64,000 bases of DNA from Actinomadura sp. J1-007. GTDB lineage: Bacteria; Actinomycetota; Actinomycetes; Streptosporangiales; Streptosporangiaceae. Positions 54,602 to 63,155 of the stretch are shown here, piece by piece. The first letter of the stretch is position 1. Each line of letters starts with the position of its first letter. The position numbers were made by a program, and so were the translations under genes. The stretch spans positions 1,178,001-1,242,000 of the forward strand of contig NZ_WING01000003.1 in NCBI RefSeq assembly GCF_009793335.1, written 5' to 3'. Under the pieces are notes generated by a model that worked only from the letters and a program-made list of their open reading frames with translations, ran no database searches and was not told where the DNA came from.

Positions 54602-57499
54602 GTGAGCCTGGTAGAACGGAACGCGGAAGTCGCCGTCCTCCACGGGCTGTTCGGGGACTGCCTGGAGGCGCGCAGCAGACTGGCGATCATCAGCGGGGAC
54701 GTCGCCACCGGTAAGAGCTCCCTTCTGGACGCCTTTGAAAGGCAGGCCGCCGAGTCCGGCGCGGTCGTTCTCAACGCGGTCGCCTCGTCGGTGGAGACGG
54801 CGCTGCCGATGGGCGTGCTCGAACAGCTCTTTCGCAGCCCGGAGGTTCCCGAGGCGATCGCCGAGCGCGCGATGAAGCTGCTCAACGCGCGTGCGTTGAC
54901 CTATCCCATGCGCTTTCGCGGCCTCTGGGACGTCCTGCGCGACCTGACCGAACGCCGGCCCGTGGTGATCTCCGTCGACGACGTGCACCACGCCGACGAG
55001 ATCTCGTTGCAGTGCCTGCTGTACCTGCTGCGCCGGCTGCGTTCGGCGCGCCTGCTCACGGTGCTCACCGTGAGCCCCCGTTCCCAGGCGCCGAACGCGC
55101 CGTTCCAAAGCGAATTCCTCCGCGAACCGCATTCCCGCCAGATCAGGCTCGGCCCCCTTTCCCCGGACGGCGTGGAAGCGCTGATCCGGCTGGACCTCGA
55201 CGCCCAGACCGCGCGGCTCCTCGCGCCCGCGTTCCACGAGGCGAGCGCGGGCAACCCGGCGCTGGTGCACGCGCTCGTCGACGACTACCTCGCGGGGCCG
55301 GAGTTCATCGCGCCCGAGCTGGTCGCGGGCGGCGCGTTCGGGCGCGCGGTCGTCGGGCTGCTCCAGCGGCACGAGTTCCCGGTCCTGGAGGTCGCCCGCG
55401 CCATCGGCATCCTCAACGAGCCCGTCCCGCCGAGCCTGATCGGCCGGCTGCTCGACATCGACGCCGAGACCGCCGCCCGCGCCGTCGGCACGCTGACCTC
55501 CGCGGGGATCCTCGACGCCGGCAGCTTCCGGCACGGCGCCGCCCAGGCGGCGGTCGTCGACAGCGCCCCGCCCGACGCCCCCGGCGTCCTGCACGAGCGC
55601 GCCGCCGAGCAGCTGCACTCCGACGGCGCCGCCGCGACCGACGTCGCCGCCCACATCGTCGCGTCCAACCGGCACGGCGCGCCGTGGGCGATCCCCGTCC
55701 TGCGGGAGGCCGCCGAGCAGGCGCTGACGAGCGACGACCTCGGAACGGGCATCCGCTACCTGCGCGTCGCCCACCAGATCTGCCGCGACCGGCGGGAGCG
55801 CTCGGCGATCGCCGCGCGGCTCGCCGACCTGGAGTGGCGGGTCGATCCCTCGGTCGCGCTCCGGTGGGTGCCCGAGTTCAGCCTGGCGATCCAGGACGGC
55901 CTGCTCGACGGGCGGGACGCCGGCACGCCGTTCATGTCGCTGCTCTGGCACGGGCGGGTCTCCGAGGCCGTCCGGATGCTCGACGCGCTCGGGCGCGGCC
56001 GGCCCTCCGCCGCGCTGCCGGGCGACGCCGGGACGGCGATGGACGTCATCCCCCCGCGGTTCTGCCTGGCCTACCTGTATCCCGAGCTGGCGAAGGACGG
56101 CCCGGCGGCGGACACCGCCCCCGCCCTCGGCCCGGTCCCGGCGGCGGCGCCCGGTCCCGGGCAGGACGCGGCGGCGATGCTCGTGGCCGAGCTGCACCGC
56201 AGGGACGTGCGCGGGGCGCTGGTCGCGGCGGAGCGGGTCATGGAACGCTCCCGCTTGAACCATCGGACGTTCGCCTCGCTCGCGATCGCGCTGGCCACCC
56301 TGATCTACAACGACCGGCCGGGCCGGGCGGCGGTCTGGTGCGACGCGCTGCTGGCCGAGGCGACGGCGCGGCGCAGCCCGACCTGGCTCGCGCTGTTCAC
56401 CGCGCTGCGCGCGCTGATCCATCTGCGGCAGGGCGACCTCCCGGCGGCCGAACGGCACGCCGACACCGCGCTCAACCTCATCTCCCCGAAGAGCTGGGGC
56501 GTCCTCGTCGGGCTGCCGCTGTCGTGCATGATCCTGGCGAAGACGGCCATGGGACGTCCGCGCGAGGCCGCCGACCTGCTCAGCATCACGGTGCCCGAGG
56601 CGATGTTCCGCACGCCGCTCGGCCCGCACTACCTCTACGCGCGCGGCCGGCACCACCTGGCCGCCAACCGGCTCCACGCCGCGCTGTCCGACTTCCGCAC
56701 CTGCGGAACGATGCGCGAGGGCTGGGCCGTCGTCCTGCCCGAGGTCGAGCCGTGGCGGCTCGGCGCCGCGCAGGCCCTGATCGCGCTCGGCGACCTGGCG
56801 GAGGCGAGGGCGCTGATGGAGGAGCAGCTGCTGAGGTCCGCGCCCGAGCACGTCCGGACGCGCGGCGTCGCCCTGCGCGTCAAGGCCGCGACACATCCCG
56901 TGCCGGAACGGCCGGACCTGCTGGGCGAGGCGATCGAGCTGCTCCAGGGCTGCGGCGACCGGCTGGAGCTGTCGTACGCGCTCGCCGACCTCGCCGAGGT
57001 GCGCCGATGGGTCGGCGAGCACGACTGCGCGCGGGAGCTCGCGCACCAGGCCGAGCTGCTCGCGCGGCAGTGCGGGCGGCCCGCGGCCCGCGAAGGGGAG
57101 CGCCCGGACGTCCCGGGCGGCGTCGTCCGGCCGGACGACCTGGCCGGCCGCCACCGGATGGGGGCCGGGCACGCCGCCGGTCTCGCCGGGAGCGCCGGAC
57201 GGGACGCCGGAGGCGTGGCGGCGGCCGACCCCGAACGGTTCCTGAAGCTGAGCGACGCCGAGCGCAGGGTGGCCGTTCTGGCCGCCAGCGGATACACCAA
57301 CCGGGAAATATCCAAGAAGCTTTACATCACCATCAGCACGGTGGAGCAGCACCTCACGAAGGTCTACCGGAAGCTCAACGTGAAACGCTTCGACCTGAAA
57401 TCCGCGCTCCAGCACATCGAGGTGGTGCTGCCCGCTTCGGAGGCCGTTCTGGATTGCTGCGGAAGCGGCCCGCTAAGGCAGGCGGCCGGAGACCGGTAG
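54602..57499 (+). CDS. LAL-family (large ATP-binding LuxR) regulator 1
   Basis: Large transcriptional regulator of 965 aa, the usual LAL size. The N-terminal AAA-type ATPase has Walker A GDVATGKS (32-39) and Walker B VVISVDDVHHAD (about 120-131) with the following arginine-rich LLRRLRSARLL. A long helical middle region follows. The C-terminal LuxR helix-turn-helix covers about 896-955 (LSDAERRVAVLA, GYTNREISKKLYI, STVEQHLTKVYRKL). LAL proteins are commonly positive regulators of macrolide and polyether clusters. The start is GTG 54602 after RBS GGGGGAG. It is paralogous along its whole length to the second LAL gene downstream, same orientation. A tRNA gene on the other strand lies 46 bp past its stop. 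Confidence 0.93.
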   Translation: MSLVERNAEVAVLHGLFGDCLEARSRLAIISGDVATGKSSLLDAFERQAAESGAVVLNAVASSVETALPMGVLEQLFRSPEVPEAIAERAMKLLNARALTYPMRFRGLWDVLRDLTERRPVVISVDDVHHADEISLQCLLYLLRRLRSARLLTVLTVSPRSQAPNAPFQSEFLREPHSRQIRLGPLSPDGVEALIRLDLDAQTARLLAPAFHEASAGNPALVHALVDDYLAGPEFIAPELVAGGAFGRAVVGLLQRHEFPVLEVARAIGILNEPVPPSLIGRLLDIDAETAARAVGTLTSAGILDAGSFRHGAAQAAVVDSAPPDAPGVLHERAAEQLHSDGAAATDVAAHIVASNRHGAPWAIPVLREAAEQALTSDDLGTGIRYLRVAHQICRDRRERSAIAARLADLEWRVDPSVALRWVPEFSLAIQDGLLDGRDAGTPFMSLLWHGRVSEAVRMLDALGRGRPSAALPGDAGTAMDVIPPRFCLAYLYPELAKDGPAADTAPALGPVPAAAPGPGQDAAAMLVAELHRRDVRGALVAAERVMERSRLNHRTFASLAIALATLIYNDRPGRAAVWCDALLAEATARRSPTWLALFTALRALIHLRQGDLPAAERHADTALNLISPKSWGVLVGLPLSCMILAKTAMGRPREAADLLSITVPEAMFRTPLGPHYLYARGRHHLAANRLHAALSDFRTCGTMREGWAVVLPEVEPWRLGAAQALIALGDLAEARALMEEQLLRSAPEHVRTRGVALRVKAATHPVPERPDLLGEAIELLQGCGDRLELSYALADLAEVRRWVGEHDCARELAHQAELLARQCGRPAAREGERPDVPGGVVRPDDLAGRHRMGAGHAAGLAGSAGRDAGGVAAADPERFLKLSDAERRVAVLAASGYTNREISKKLYITISTVEQHLTKVYRKLNVKRFDLKSALQHIEVVLPASEAVLDCCGSGPLRQAAGDR

Positions 57500-57544
57500 C
57501 CTTCGGCCCGGTGCCTTCCGGCCGTTCGCGGCCGTTCACCGCCG

Positions 57545-57622
57545 TGCCCCGGGTGGGACTCGAACCCACACTCTACGGATTTTAAGTCCGTCGCCTGGCT
57601 ACCAGAATTGGGCTACCGGGGC
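57545..57622 (-). tRNA. tRNA with UAA anticodon (reads UUA), short variable loop
   Basis: Read on the minus strand: acceptor GCCCCGG/CCGGGGC with discriminator A; D-stem GCC/GGC with a long 15-nt loop; anticodon stem ACGGA/TCCGT with loop CTTAAAA, so the anticodon is TAA; variable loop of only five bases (AGAGT); T-stem GTGGG/CCCAC with loop TTCGAGT. No CCA is encoded. The anticodon reads UUA, the codon served by bldA tRNA-Leu in streptomycetes. Bacterial tRNA-Leu normally has a long variable arm, which this lacks, so the amino acid it carries is uncertain. It lies between the two LAL genes, opposite in strand. Confidence 0.8.
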
Positions 57623-58373
57623 CCGGGGCGGGGAGCACCCGCCCGTTCAATGCACAATCTAAGCGGACCGCGTCGCGCGGGTCATCCCCTAACGGCCGGG
57701 CGGCTCCCCTACATTCCGAAGATCACCGACCGGCGGGCGGACCCGCCGCCGGCCGCCCGCGCGCGAACGGGGCGTCTCCGCGATGCCCTGGAAGCCCGCT
57801 GACCAGCGGTCGGCCGGACGGTCCGGACCCGCCGGCGGCCGGCGCCGAATAACGGTCACGCCCTTTTCGGTTCTGCGGCGCAGCCTTCTAGGGGTGCCCG
57901 CGGCCCGGTGGCGGCGGCTCCGGGCAATTGCGCCGAGGGTGACGGCGGACGCCGCCCGCCCCATACGTTCCGTTAACATTGTCTTTAAGCACGATTTACA
58001 TACTCCGGGCCGTCCGGGCGCAACCCCTTACCCCTCCTAACCTGTGCCCGCCCACCCCTAATCCGCCCGCGCGGGGCGGGCTTATCGCGTGATCGATCAA
58101 GACCATTCCCGCCATATAACCGATCGCCCGCGGCCTGGCAAGTCCCCGTGCGTGCAGAGATGGATCACCGGCCGCCCGGGCGGCCACGGCCCCGCAGGTC
58201 AGGCGCGCGATCATCACCGTCCGAAATGAACCATCAACACGCCGTTCGTTGCACTTGTTCGGAACGGGTGCAAGTATTCGTTCGAATCCGGCGCCCGGGG
58301 CGCCGCCTGTCTCGATCACACCCGCGACCGCCACGCGGGTCGGCGCAATTGAGCGATCATCATAGGGGTGCCT
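57623..58373. promoter_or_regulatory. Regulatory region upstream of second LAL gene
   Basis: 751 bp without a credible gene. It contains CCCCTAA at 57686, CTAGGGG at 57888 (within TAGGGGTGCC, a word repeated at 58363 just before the LAL start), TACGTTCCG at 57964 (reverse complement of the CGGAACGTA found at 53895 and 54017), an AT-richer stretch at 57970-58010, a CCCCTTA/CCTCCTAA/CCCCTAA cluster at 58024-58061, TATAACCGATC at 58115 and a 25-bp interrupted palindrome at 58249-58273. The word content parallels the region ahead of the first LAL gene. Confidence 0.5.
58249..58273. promoter_or_regulatory. 25-bp interrupted palindrome, candidate operator
   Basis: Nested symmetric arms: TTGCAC (58249-58254) pairs with GTGCAA (58268-58273), and inside them GTTC (58257-58260) pairs with GAAC (58262-58265) around a central G. 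Only the two-base connectors (TT and GG) fail to pair. The core GTTCGGAACG, preceded by GCAC, recurs at 54008-54023 ahead of the first LAL gene. It is about 100 bp upstream of the LAL start, a typical operator position. Confidence 0.5.
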
Positions 58374-61157
58374 GTGAGCCTGGTCGAACGAGACGAGGAA
58401 CTCGCCGCTCTCGACGGCCTGTTCGCCGAGCTCCCACGCGCGCGAAGCAGGGTGGTGGTGGTCAGCGGGGGCACGGCGACCGGCAAGACCTCCCTGCTGC
58501 GCGCGTTCGGGGAACGGGCCGTCGAGCACGGCGCCCTGTTCCTGAGCGCCGTCGCGTCGCGCATCGAGCGCGGCCTGCCGATGGGCGTCCTCGAACAGCT
58601 CTTCCGCAACCCCGACCTGCCCTCCGGCGACGCCGAGCGCGCCATGCGCTGGCTCGACGCCGGCGCCCTCAACACCTCCGCCGCCGGTCCCGGCGGCTCG
58701 GGCCAGGTGACCTCGGTCGTCCTGCGCGGGCTGTGCGAGGTGCTGCGCGGCCTCGCCGAACGGCAGCCGGTCGTGATCGCCGTGGACGACGTGCACTACG
58801 CCGACGAGACGTCGCTGCGCTGCCTGCTGTACCTGCTGCGCAGGCTGCGCTCGTCGCGCCTCCACGTGATCTTCAGCGAGTGCCGCGACCTGGAGGCGGC
58901 GAACGCGCTGCTGCGCAGCGAGTTCCTCCGCGAGCCGTTCTTCCGCCAGATCCGCGTCGAGCCGTTGACGAAGGCGGGCGTCGCGCGGCTGCTGCGCAGG
59001 AGCCTCGGCGACGCGGCGGCGCAGGACCTGACGCCCGCGTTCCACGAGGCGACCTCCGGATATCCGGCGCTCGTGCAGGCGCTGATCGAGGACCACCGCG
59101 CCGCGGCGGCCGCGGGGCGCGGCGAGCTCGGCTCCGGCATGGAGTTCAGCCGCGCGGTGATGACGTTCCTCTACCGGTACGAGCCGCCGGTCTGCGAGGT
59201 CGCCCGCGCCATCGCGATCCTCGGGAAGGCGGCCTCGACCACGCTGCTCGGCCGGCTGCTGGACCTCGCGGCCGAGTCCACCGCCCAGGCGGTCAACGCG
59301 CTCACCAAGGCGCGGATCCTGGAGAACGGCGACTTCCGGAGCGAGATCGTACGGGCCGCGATCCTCGACGCCACCCCGTCCGGCGAGCGGATGGCCATGC
59401 ACGGCAGCGCCGCCGTCCTGCTGCACAACGAGGGCGCCGCCCCCACCGACGTCGCCGCGCACATCGTCGCCGCCGGACGGATCGAGGCGCCGTGGGTCGT
59501 CCCGCTGCTGCGCGAGGCCGCCGAGCACGCGCTCGCCAACGACGACGTCCGCCCCGCGATCCGCCACCTGCGCGCCGCCTACCGGCTGTGCGACGACGAG
59601 CGGCTCCGGCCGGAGATCGCGTCCGCCCTGGCCGACGCCGAATGGCGGGTGGACCCCTCGGCCGTCCTGCGCCACCTCCCCGACTTCGCCGCGCCCGCCC
59701 GCACCGGACGGCCCGAGCTGTGCGACACGTTCACCCCGATCACCTACCTGCTCTGGCACGGGCGGGTGGGCGAGGCGCTCGGCATCGTGGACGACCTCGT
59801 CCGGACGCAGGACGAGGCCGCCGAGTCCGGCACCGCCGCGTCCGTCGACCTCGACACCCCGCGGCTGTGGCTCTCCTACCTCTACCCGGGCGTCCTCAAG
59901 GCCGAGCCGGTGCCCGCGCACCACGAGCCCGAGCCGACCGGAGCGCTCCCCGACCTCCAGGAGGCCACCATGCTGGCGGCCGAGCTGGTCGACGAGAACG
60001 AGAGCGACGCCCTCACCACGGCCGAGGGCATCCTCCAGCGCTCGCGCCTCAGCAACCGCACGCTGGCGCCGCTGACGACGGCGCTCGCGGTGCTGATGTA
60101 CAACGACCGGCTGGAGCAGGCGGCCTCCTGGTGCGACTCCCTCCTGGTCGAGGCGGTCGCCCGGCGCAGCCCGACGTGGCACGCGCTGTTCGCGGCCGAA
60201 CGCGCCCTGATCCACGTCCGGCAGGGCAACGTGATCGCGGCCGAACGGCACGCCGACGCCGCGCTGAGCCTCATCCCGCCGAAGAGCTGGGGCGTCGCGG
60301 TCGGGCTTCCGCTCGCCGCGATGGTGCTCGCCACGACGGCCATGGGCAAGGTCGAGCGCGCGGCCACCCTGCTCGACATCCCCGTCCCGCAGACGATGTT
60401 CCAGACGCGGATGGGGCTGCACTACCTGTACGCGCGGGGGCGGCACCACCTGGCGGAGGGCCGCTTCTACGCCGCCGCCTGCGACTTTCGCGCCTGCGGC
60501 AAGCTGATGAACGACTGGGGCATCGACCTGCCGGCCGTGGAGCCCTGGCGGATCGGCGCCGCCGAGGCCCACCTGCGCCTGGGCGACGCCGCCCAGGCGA
60601 GGGAGCTCGTCGACGAGCAGCTCGCGCTCCTGGAGCCCGAGCACCTGCGGGCGCGCGGGATGTCGCTGCGCGCGCAGGCGGCGACGAGCCCCCCGGAGTC
60701 GCGCCCCGCCCTGCTCGGCCAGGCCGTGGAGATGCTCCAGAGCTGCGGCGACCAGCTCGAACTGTCGCGGGCGCTCGCCGACCAGAGCCGCGCCTACGAG
60801 ATCCTCGGCGAGCCCGAACGCGCCTCGCTGCTGTCGCGCAGGTCCCTTTCCCTAGCGCGCAAGTGCGGAATTCTGGAGCGCACCACCGAGGAGCCGCCCT
60901 GCCCGAGCACGCTCGAACTGAGCGACGCCGAGCGCAGGGTCGCCGCGCTCGCCGCCGACGGCTACACCAACCGGGAGATCTCCCGCAAGCTCTACATCAC
61001 GGTCAGCACGGTGGAGCAGCACCTCACGAAGGTGTACCGCAAGCTCAACGTGCGACGCTTCGACCTTCGGTCAGCGCTGCGGCGCGACGCCGCGTCCCCC
61101 GTCCGAGACCCGGCGGCCGGCCCCGGCCGCCCCCGACCCGGAGGAACCGGAACATGA
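58374..61157 (+). CDS. LAL-family (large ATP-binding LuxR) regulator 2
   Basis: Regulator of 927 aa, paralogous to the first LAL gene. Walker A GGTATGKT (32-39), Walker B VVIAVDDVHYAD, and a C-terminal LuxR helix-turn-helix (LSDAERRVAALA, GYTNREISRKLYI, STVEQHLTKVYRKL) near residues 850-910. I start it at GTG 58374 (MSLVERDEEL), which aligns exactly with the start of the first paralogue and has AGGGG at proper distance; GTG 58368 would place the RBS inside the start codon. Its TGA overlaps the ATG of the small ORF downstream (ATGA), coupling their translation. Expected role: activation of the PKS and tailoring genes, perhaps as partner or hierarchical target of the first LAL and the SARP (inference). 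Confidence 0.92.
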   Translation: MSLVERDEELAALDGLFAELPRARSRVVVVSGGTATGKTSLLRAFGERAVEHGALFLSAVASRIERGLPMGVLEQLFRNPDLPSGDAERAMRWLDAGALNTSAAGPGGSGQVTSVVLRGLCEVLRGLAERQPVVIAVDDVHYADETSLRCLLYLLRRLRSSRLHVIFSECRDLEAANALLRSEFLREPFFRQIRVEPLTKAGVARLLRRSLGDAAAQDLTPAFHEATSGYPALVQALIEDHRAAAAAGRGELGSGMEFSRAVMTFLYRYEPPVCEVARAIAILGKAASTTLLGRLLDLAAESTAQAVNALTKARILENGDFRSEIVRAAILDATPSGERMAMHGSAAVLLHNEGAAPTDVAAHIVAAGRIEAPWVVPLLREAAEHALANDDVRPAIRHLRAAYRLCDDERLRPEIASALADAEWRVDPSAVLRHLPDFAAPARTGRPELCDTFTPITYLLWHGRVGEALGIVDDLVRTQDEAAESGTAASVDLDTPRLWLSYLYPGVLKAEPVPAHHEPEPTGALPDLQEATMLAAELVDENESDALTTAEGILQRSRLSNRTLAPLTTALAVLMYNDRLEQAASWCDSLLVEAVARRSPTWHALFAAERALIHVRQGNVIAAERHADAALSLIPPKSWGVAVGLPLAAMVLATTAMGKVERAATLLDIPVPQTMFQTRMGLHYLYARGRHHLAEGRFYAAACDFRACGKLMNDWGIDLPAVEPWRIGAAEAHLRLGDAAQARELVDEQLALLEPEHLRARGMSLRAQAATSPPESRPALLGQAVEMLQSCGDQLELSRALADQSRAYEILGEPERASLLSRRSLSLARKCGILERTTEEPPCPSTLELSDAERRVAALAADGYTNREISRKLYITVSTVEQHLTKVYRKLNVRRFDLRSALRRDAASPVRDPAAGPGRPRPGGTGT

Positions 61158-61381
61158 GGAACGACCGCTTACAGAGGAACGACCGCTTACAGACGATCGA
61201 CATCACGCTCGAAGGCGGCCCCGACGGCGTGCCCGCCGTGATCCGCGCCGAGCGCTCCACCCTCGCCGCCCGCAAGCTCAAGATCCCCTACCGGGGCGGC
61301 TACGAGCACTTCGAGCTCGTGGACGAGCCCGCCGCCCCCGTCACGTTCCACTGGACGATGCGCACCAAGATCGCCGAGTAG
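61154..61381 (+). CDS. Small DUF5988-like protein with two TTA codons
   Basis: 75-aa protein with a good RBS (GGAGGAA at 61140-61146, 7-nt spacing); its ATG overlaps the LAL stop as ATGA. The C-terminal part (KIPYRGGYEHFELVD, ending MRTKIAE) resembles small actinomycete proteins of DUF5988, often found in secondary-metabolite loci and of unknown function; that family call is from memory of the pattern. The N-terminus MRNDRLQRNDRLQ is a perfect duplicate hexapeptide encoded by an 18-bp tandem repeat, and each copy holds a TTA codon (61169-61171, 61187-61189). I saw no other in-frame TTA in the regulators and tailoring genes read by eye. Translation may therefore depend on a UUA-reading tRNA. 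Confidence 0.8.
   Translation: MRNDRLQRNDRLQTIDITLEGGPDGVPAVIRAERSTLAARKLKIPYRGGYEHFELVDEPAAPVTFHWTMRTKIAE
61157..61192 (+). repeat. 18-bp perfect tandem duplication carrying TTA codons
   Basis: AGGAACGACCGCTTACAG twice in a row (61157-61174, 61175-61192), starting directly after the ATG of the small ORF. It keeps frame and doubles the rare TTA codon. Confidence 0.95.
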
Positions 61382-61435
61382 CGCGGCCCGCCCCGGCCAG
61401 GCCCGCGCCGCGTCTGGCCCGCCGCGTCCAGGCCC

Positions 61436-61465
61436 GCCGTGTTCCGGGCCGCCGTGTTCCGGGCC
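61436..61465. repeat. 15-bp tandem repeat in intergenic gap
   Basis: GCCGTGTTCCGGGCC in two perfect copies in the 91-bp gap between the convergent small ORF and the GH114 gene. The surrounding bases are a degenerate run of similar GGCCCGCC units. Confidence 0.8.
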
Positions 61466-61472
61466 GCCCCGG

Positions 61473-62333
61473 TCAGGGGCACGCCTGGCGCTCGGCCGGG
61501 AGCTCGACCGCCTTGCGGATGGAGCTGAGGCCGAGGCGCTCGGACTCGGCGCAGAACCTGCCGGGCGGGATCTCGTACTCGGCGTGGAACACCGGCTTTC
61601 CCGCGCGGACGAACGGCGTCAGCCGCTCGCACTCGCCGTACTGGGCGCACTGCTCGTTGACCGCGAAGTCCATGTCGCCGACGAGCTGCGGGATCTGGCC
61701 GAGGTCGTTCTTCAGGCCCACGGCCAGCCCGCGCCGGTGCGCCTCGTCCGCGAGCATCCGGTTGAACGCGAGCTGCTGCGCGGACGTCAGCGGGAAGCCG
61801 GTGTCCTTCTGGTAGCCGTCCATCCAGTCGGGCTCGACCGCGTCGAAGCCCTTGCTCTTGCACTGGTCGAGCCGCGACGCCCAGATGGGCCGCACCGCGT
61901 CGATCCGGCGGATGTCGACCCAGCGTTCGCCGGGCCACCCGTCCACGCCCTTGCCGAGCGCCGCCTTCGGGAACCTGCCGTAGTCGGGACGCCAGTTCTC
62001 GGCCGTGCCGATCGCGGTGTAGCAGATCACCTTGCGGCCCGCCCGGTGCAGCTCGGCGACCGTCGCCGCGGGCGTCTCGAACAGGTCCACGTCGTACACC
62101 GCGGCGGGCACGGAGGTGTCGATCTTGCCGCTGAGCTGCCACTGCCACGACACCCCGGCCTTCGGCCGCCACCACGACGCCGCCCCGCGCGCCCCCGACG
62201 GCGCCTGCGCCGCCGGGGACCGGGACGCCGGGCCTCCCCCCGAGCCGTCGTCCGACCCGCCGTCCGATCCGCCGCACGCCGCGGCCATCGCGACGAGGCA
62301 CACCGCCGCCACCGCACGGGCAACCCGCGTCAT
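61473..62333 (-). CDS. GH114-family secreted lipoprotein
   Basis: Probable exported glycoside hydrolase of the GH114 / endo-alpha-1,4-polygalactosaminidase type, 286 aa. I start at ATG 62333 (MTRVARAVAAVCLVAM) with RBS GGGGAG; an upstream in-frame start would put charged residues before the signal peptide. The N-terminus is a lipoprotein signal ending AMAAAC, followed by a Gly/Ser/Asp linker to about residue 50. The catalytic barrel shows the family landmarks: WQWQLSG, AVYDVDLFET, GRKVICYTAIGTAENWRPD, GFDAVEPDWMDGY, GLAVGLKND and DFAVNEQC, with acidic residues in the expected strands. It faces away from the cluster and is probably not involved in biosynthesis. Confidence 0.85.
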   Translation of the reverse strand: MTRVARAVAAVCLVAMAAACGGSDGGSDDGSGGGPASRSPAAQAPSGARGAASWWRPKAGVSWQWQLSGKIDTSVPAAVYDVDLFETPAATVAELHRAGRKVICYTAIGTAENWRPDYGRFPKAALGKGVDGWPGERWVDIRRIDAVRPIWASRLDQCKSKGFDAVEPDWMDGYQKDTGFPLTSAQQLAFNRMLADEAHRRGLAVGLKNDLGQIPQLVGDMDFAVNEQCAQYGECERLTPFVRAGKPVFHAEYEIPPGRFCAESERLGLSSIRKAVELPAERQACP

Positions 62334-62492
62334 CACCACTCCCCGAGAAGCCGAAGCGGGCGGCGCGCCATCGCGCCCCCCGCGCACAGCCAGTGATCCT
62401 ATCCGCCCTCCGGAGGACGTCTCCCCAGGCCAACGGGGTACGGACGCCGGGAGCCCGGTGGCGCGGGGGCGCAGGGGTGCGGTGGCGCGGGG

Positions 62493-63134
62493 TCAGGGGA
62501 CGAAGCGCTCCAGGATGCGGTCCATCCCGCTCGTCCAGTTGACCCGCAGGGCCGCGACGGCGCCCTCGACGTCGGCGGTCAGCAGGTGCTCGGCGATGCG
62601 CTCGTGCTCCACGGCCGAACGCTCCAGCATGTCCTGGTCGCCGACCACGACGCGTTCGTAGCGGTGCATCGTGAGCTTCAGGGACGCGATGAGGTCCATG
62701 AGGCGGTCGTTGGGGCAGCCCGACAGCAGCAGGTCGTGCCAGGCGTCGTCGTAGCGCTCGATGACCTTGTAGGCGGCCTGGGGCTCGGAGAACGCCCGCG
62801 CCTCCGCGAGGAGGCGCGGGGCGATCGACTTCAGGAACGCCGGATCGGACAGCCGCAGCGCGAGCGACTCCATCTCGCTGACGATGGTCGTCAGGTCGCG
62901 GAACTCCTTGCTGCTCATCGGCGCGAACCGGAACCCCTTGCCCCGCTCGCTGCGGATGACGCCCTCGCGTTCGAGCGAGATCAGCGCCTCACGCAGCGGG
63001 GTGCGGCTCACCCCGAGCTCGGTGGAGAGCTGGCTCTCGTTGATCGGCTCGTCCGCGGCGAACTCTCCCCGGCCGAGCCGGACGAGCAGCTCGTCCTTGA
63101 TCTGTTCGCGCAGCGGACGGCGCTCGATCGGCAT
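62493..63134 (-). CDS. GntR/FadR-type (FCD) transcriptional regulator
   Basis: 213-aa regulator. N-terminal winged helix at about 8-72 (LREQIKDELLVRLGRGEF, ESQLSTELGVSRTPLREAL, LEREGVIRSERGKGFRFAP) and a C-terminal all-helical FCD ligand domain (WHDLLLSGCPNDRLMDLI, EHERIAEHLL). Such proteins usually repress catabolic operons and respond to an organic acid or sugar acid. It lies 21 bp after the SDR gene on the same strand, with RBS AAGGAAG, so it is likely in one operon with it and controls it. Clear start ATG 63134. Confidence 0.92.
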   Translation of the reverse strand: MPIERRPLREQIKDELLVRLGRGEFAADEPINESQLSTELGVSRTPLREALISLEREGVIRSERGKGFRFAPMSSKEFRDLTTIVSEMESLALRLSDPAFLKSIAPRLLAEARAFSEPQAAYKVIERYDDAWHDLLLSGCPNDRLMDLIASLKLTMHRYERVVVGDQDMLERSAVEHERIAEHLLTADVEGAVAALRVNWTSGMDRILERFVP

Positions 63135-63155
63135 GCTCTTCCTTCTGTTCGGGTT

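Noticed and set aside
54398..57415. Long minus-strand frame opposite LAL regulator 1 (and 57996-60644 opposite LAL 2)
   Set aside because: No family resemblance; mirrors codon bias of the LAL genes, which have clear ATPase and helix-turn-helix motifs.
57545..57622. Calling the tRNA a standard bldA-type tRNA-Leu
   Set aside because: The anticodon fits, but the five-base variable loop does not match the long-armed tRNA-Leu class, so the amino acid is left open.
58148..61381. 1077-aa plus-strand frame across LAL regulator 2
   Set aside because: Only its last 75 residues (from 61154) are real, as the DUF5988-like ORF; the rest is an Arg/Pro-rich shadow of the LAL gene.
61382..61472. Possible CRISPR-like or attachment repeat
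   Set aside because: Only two adjacent 15-bp copies of a GC-rich unit, no spacers; simple tandem repeat.
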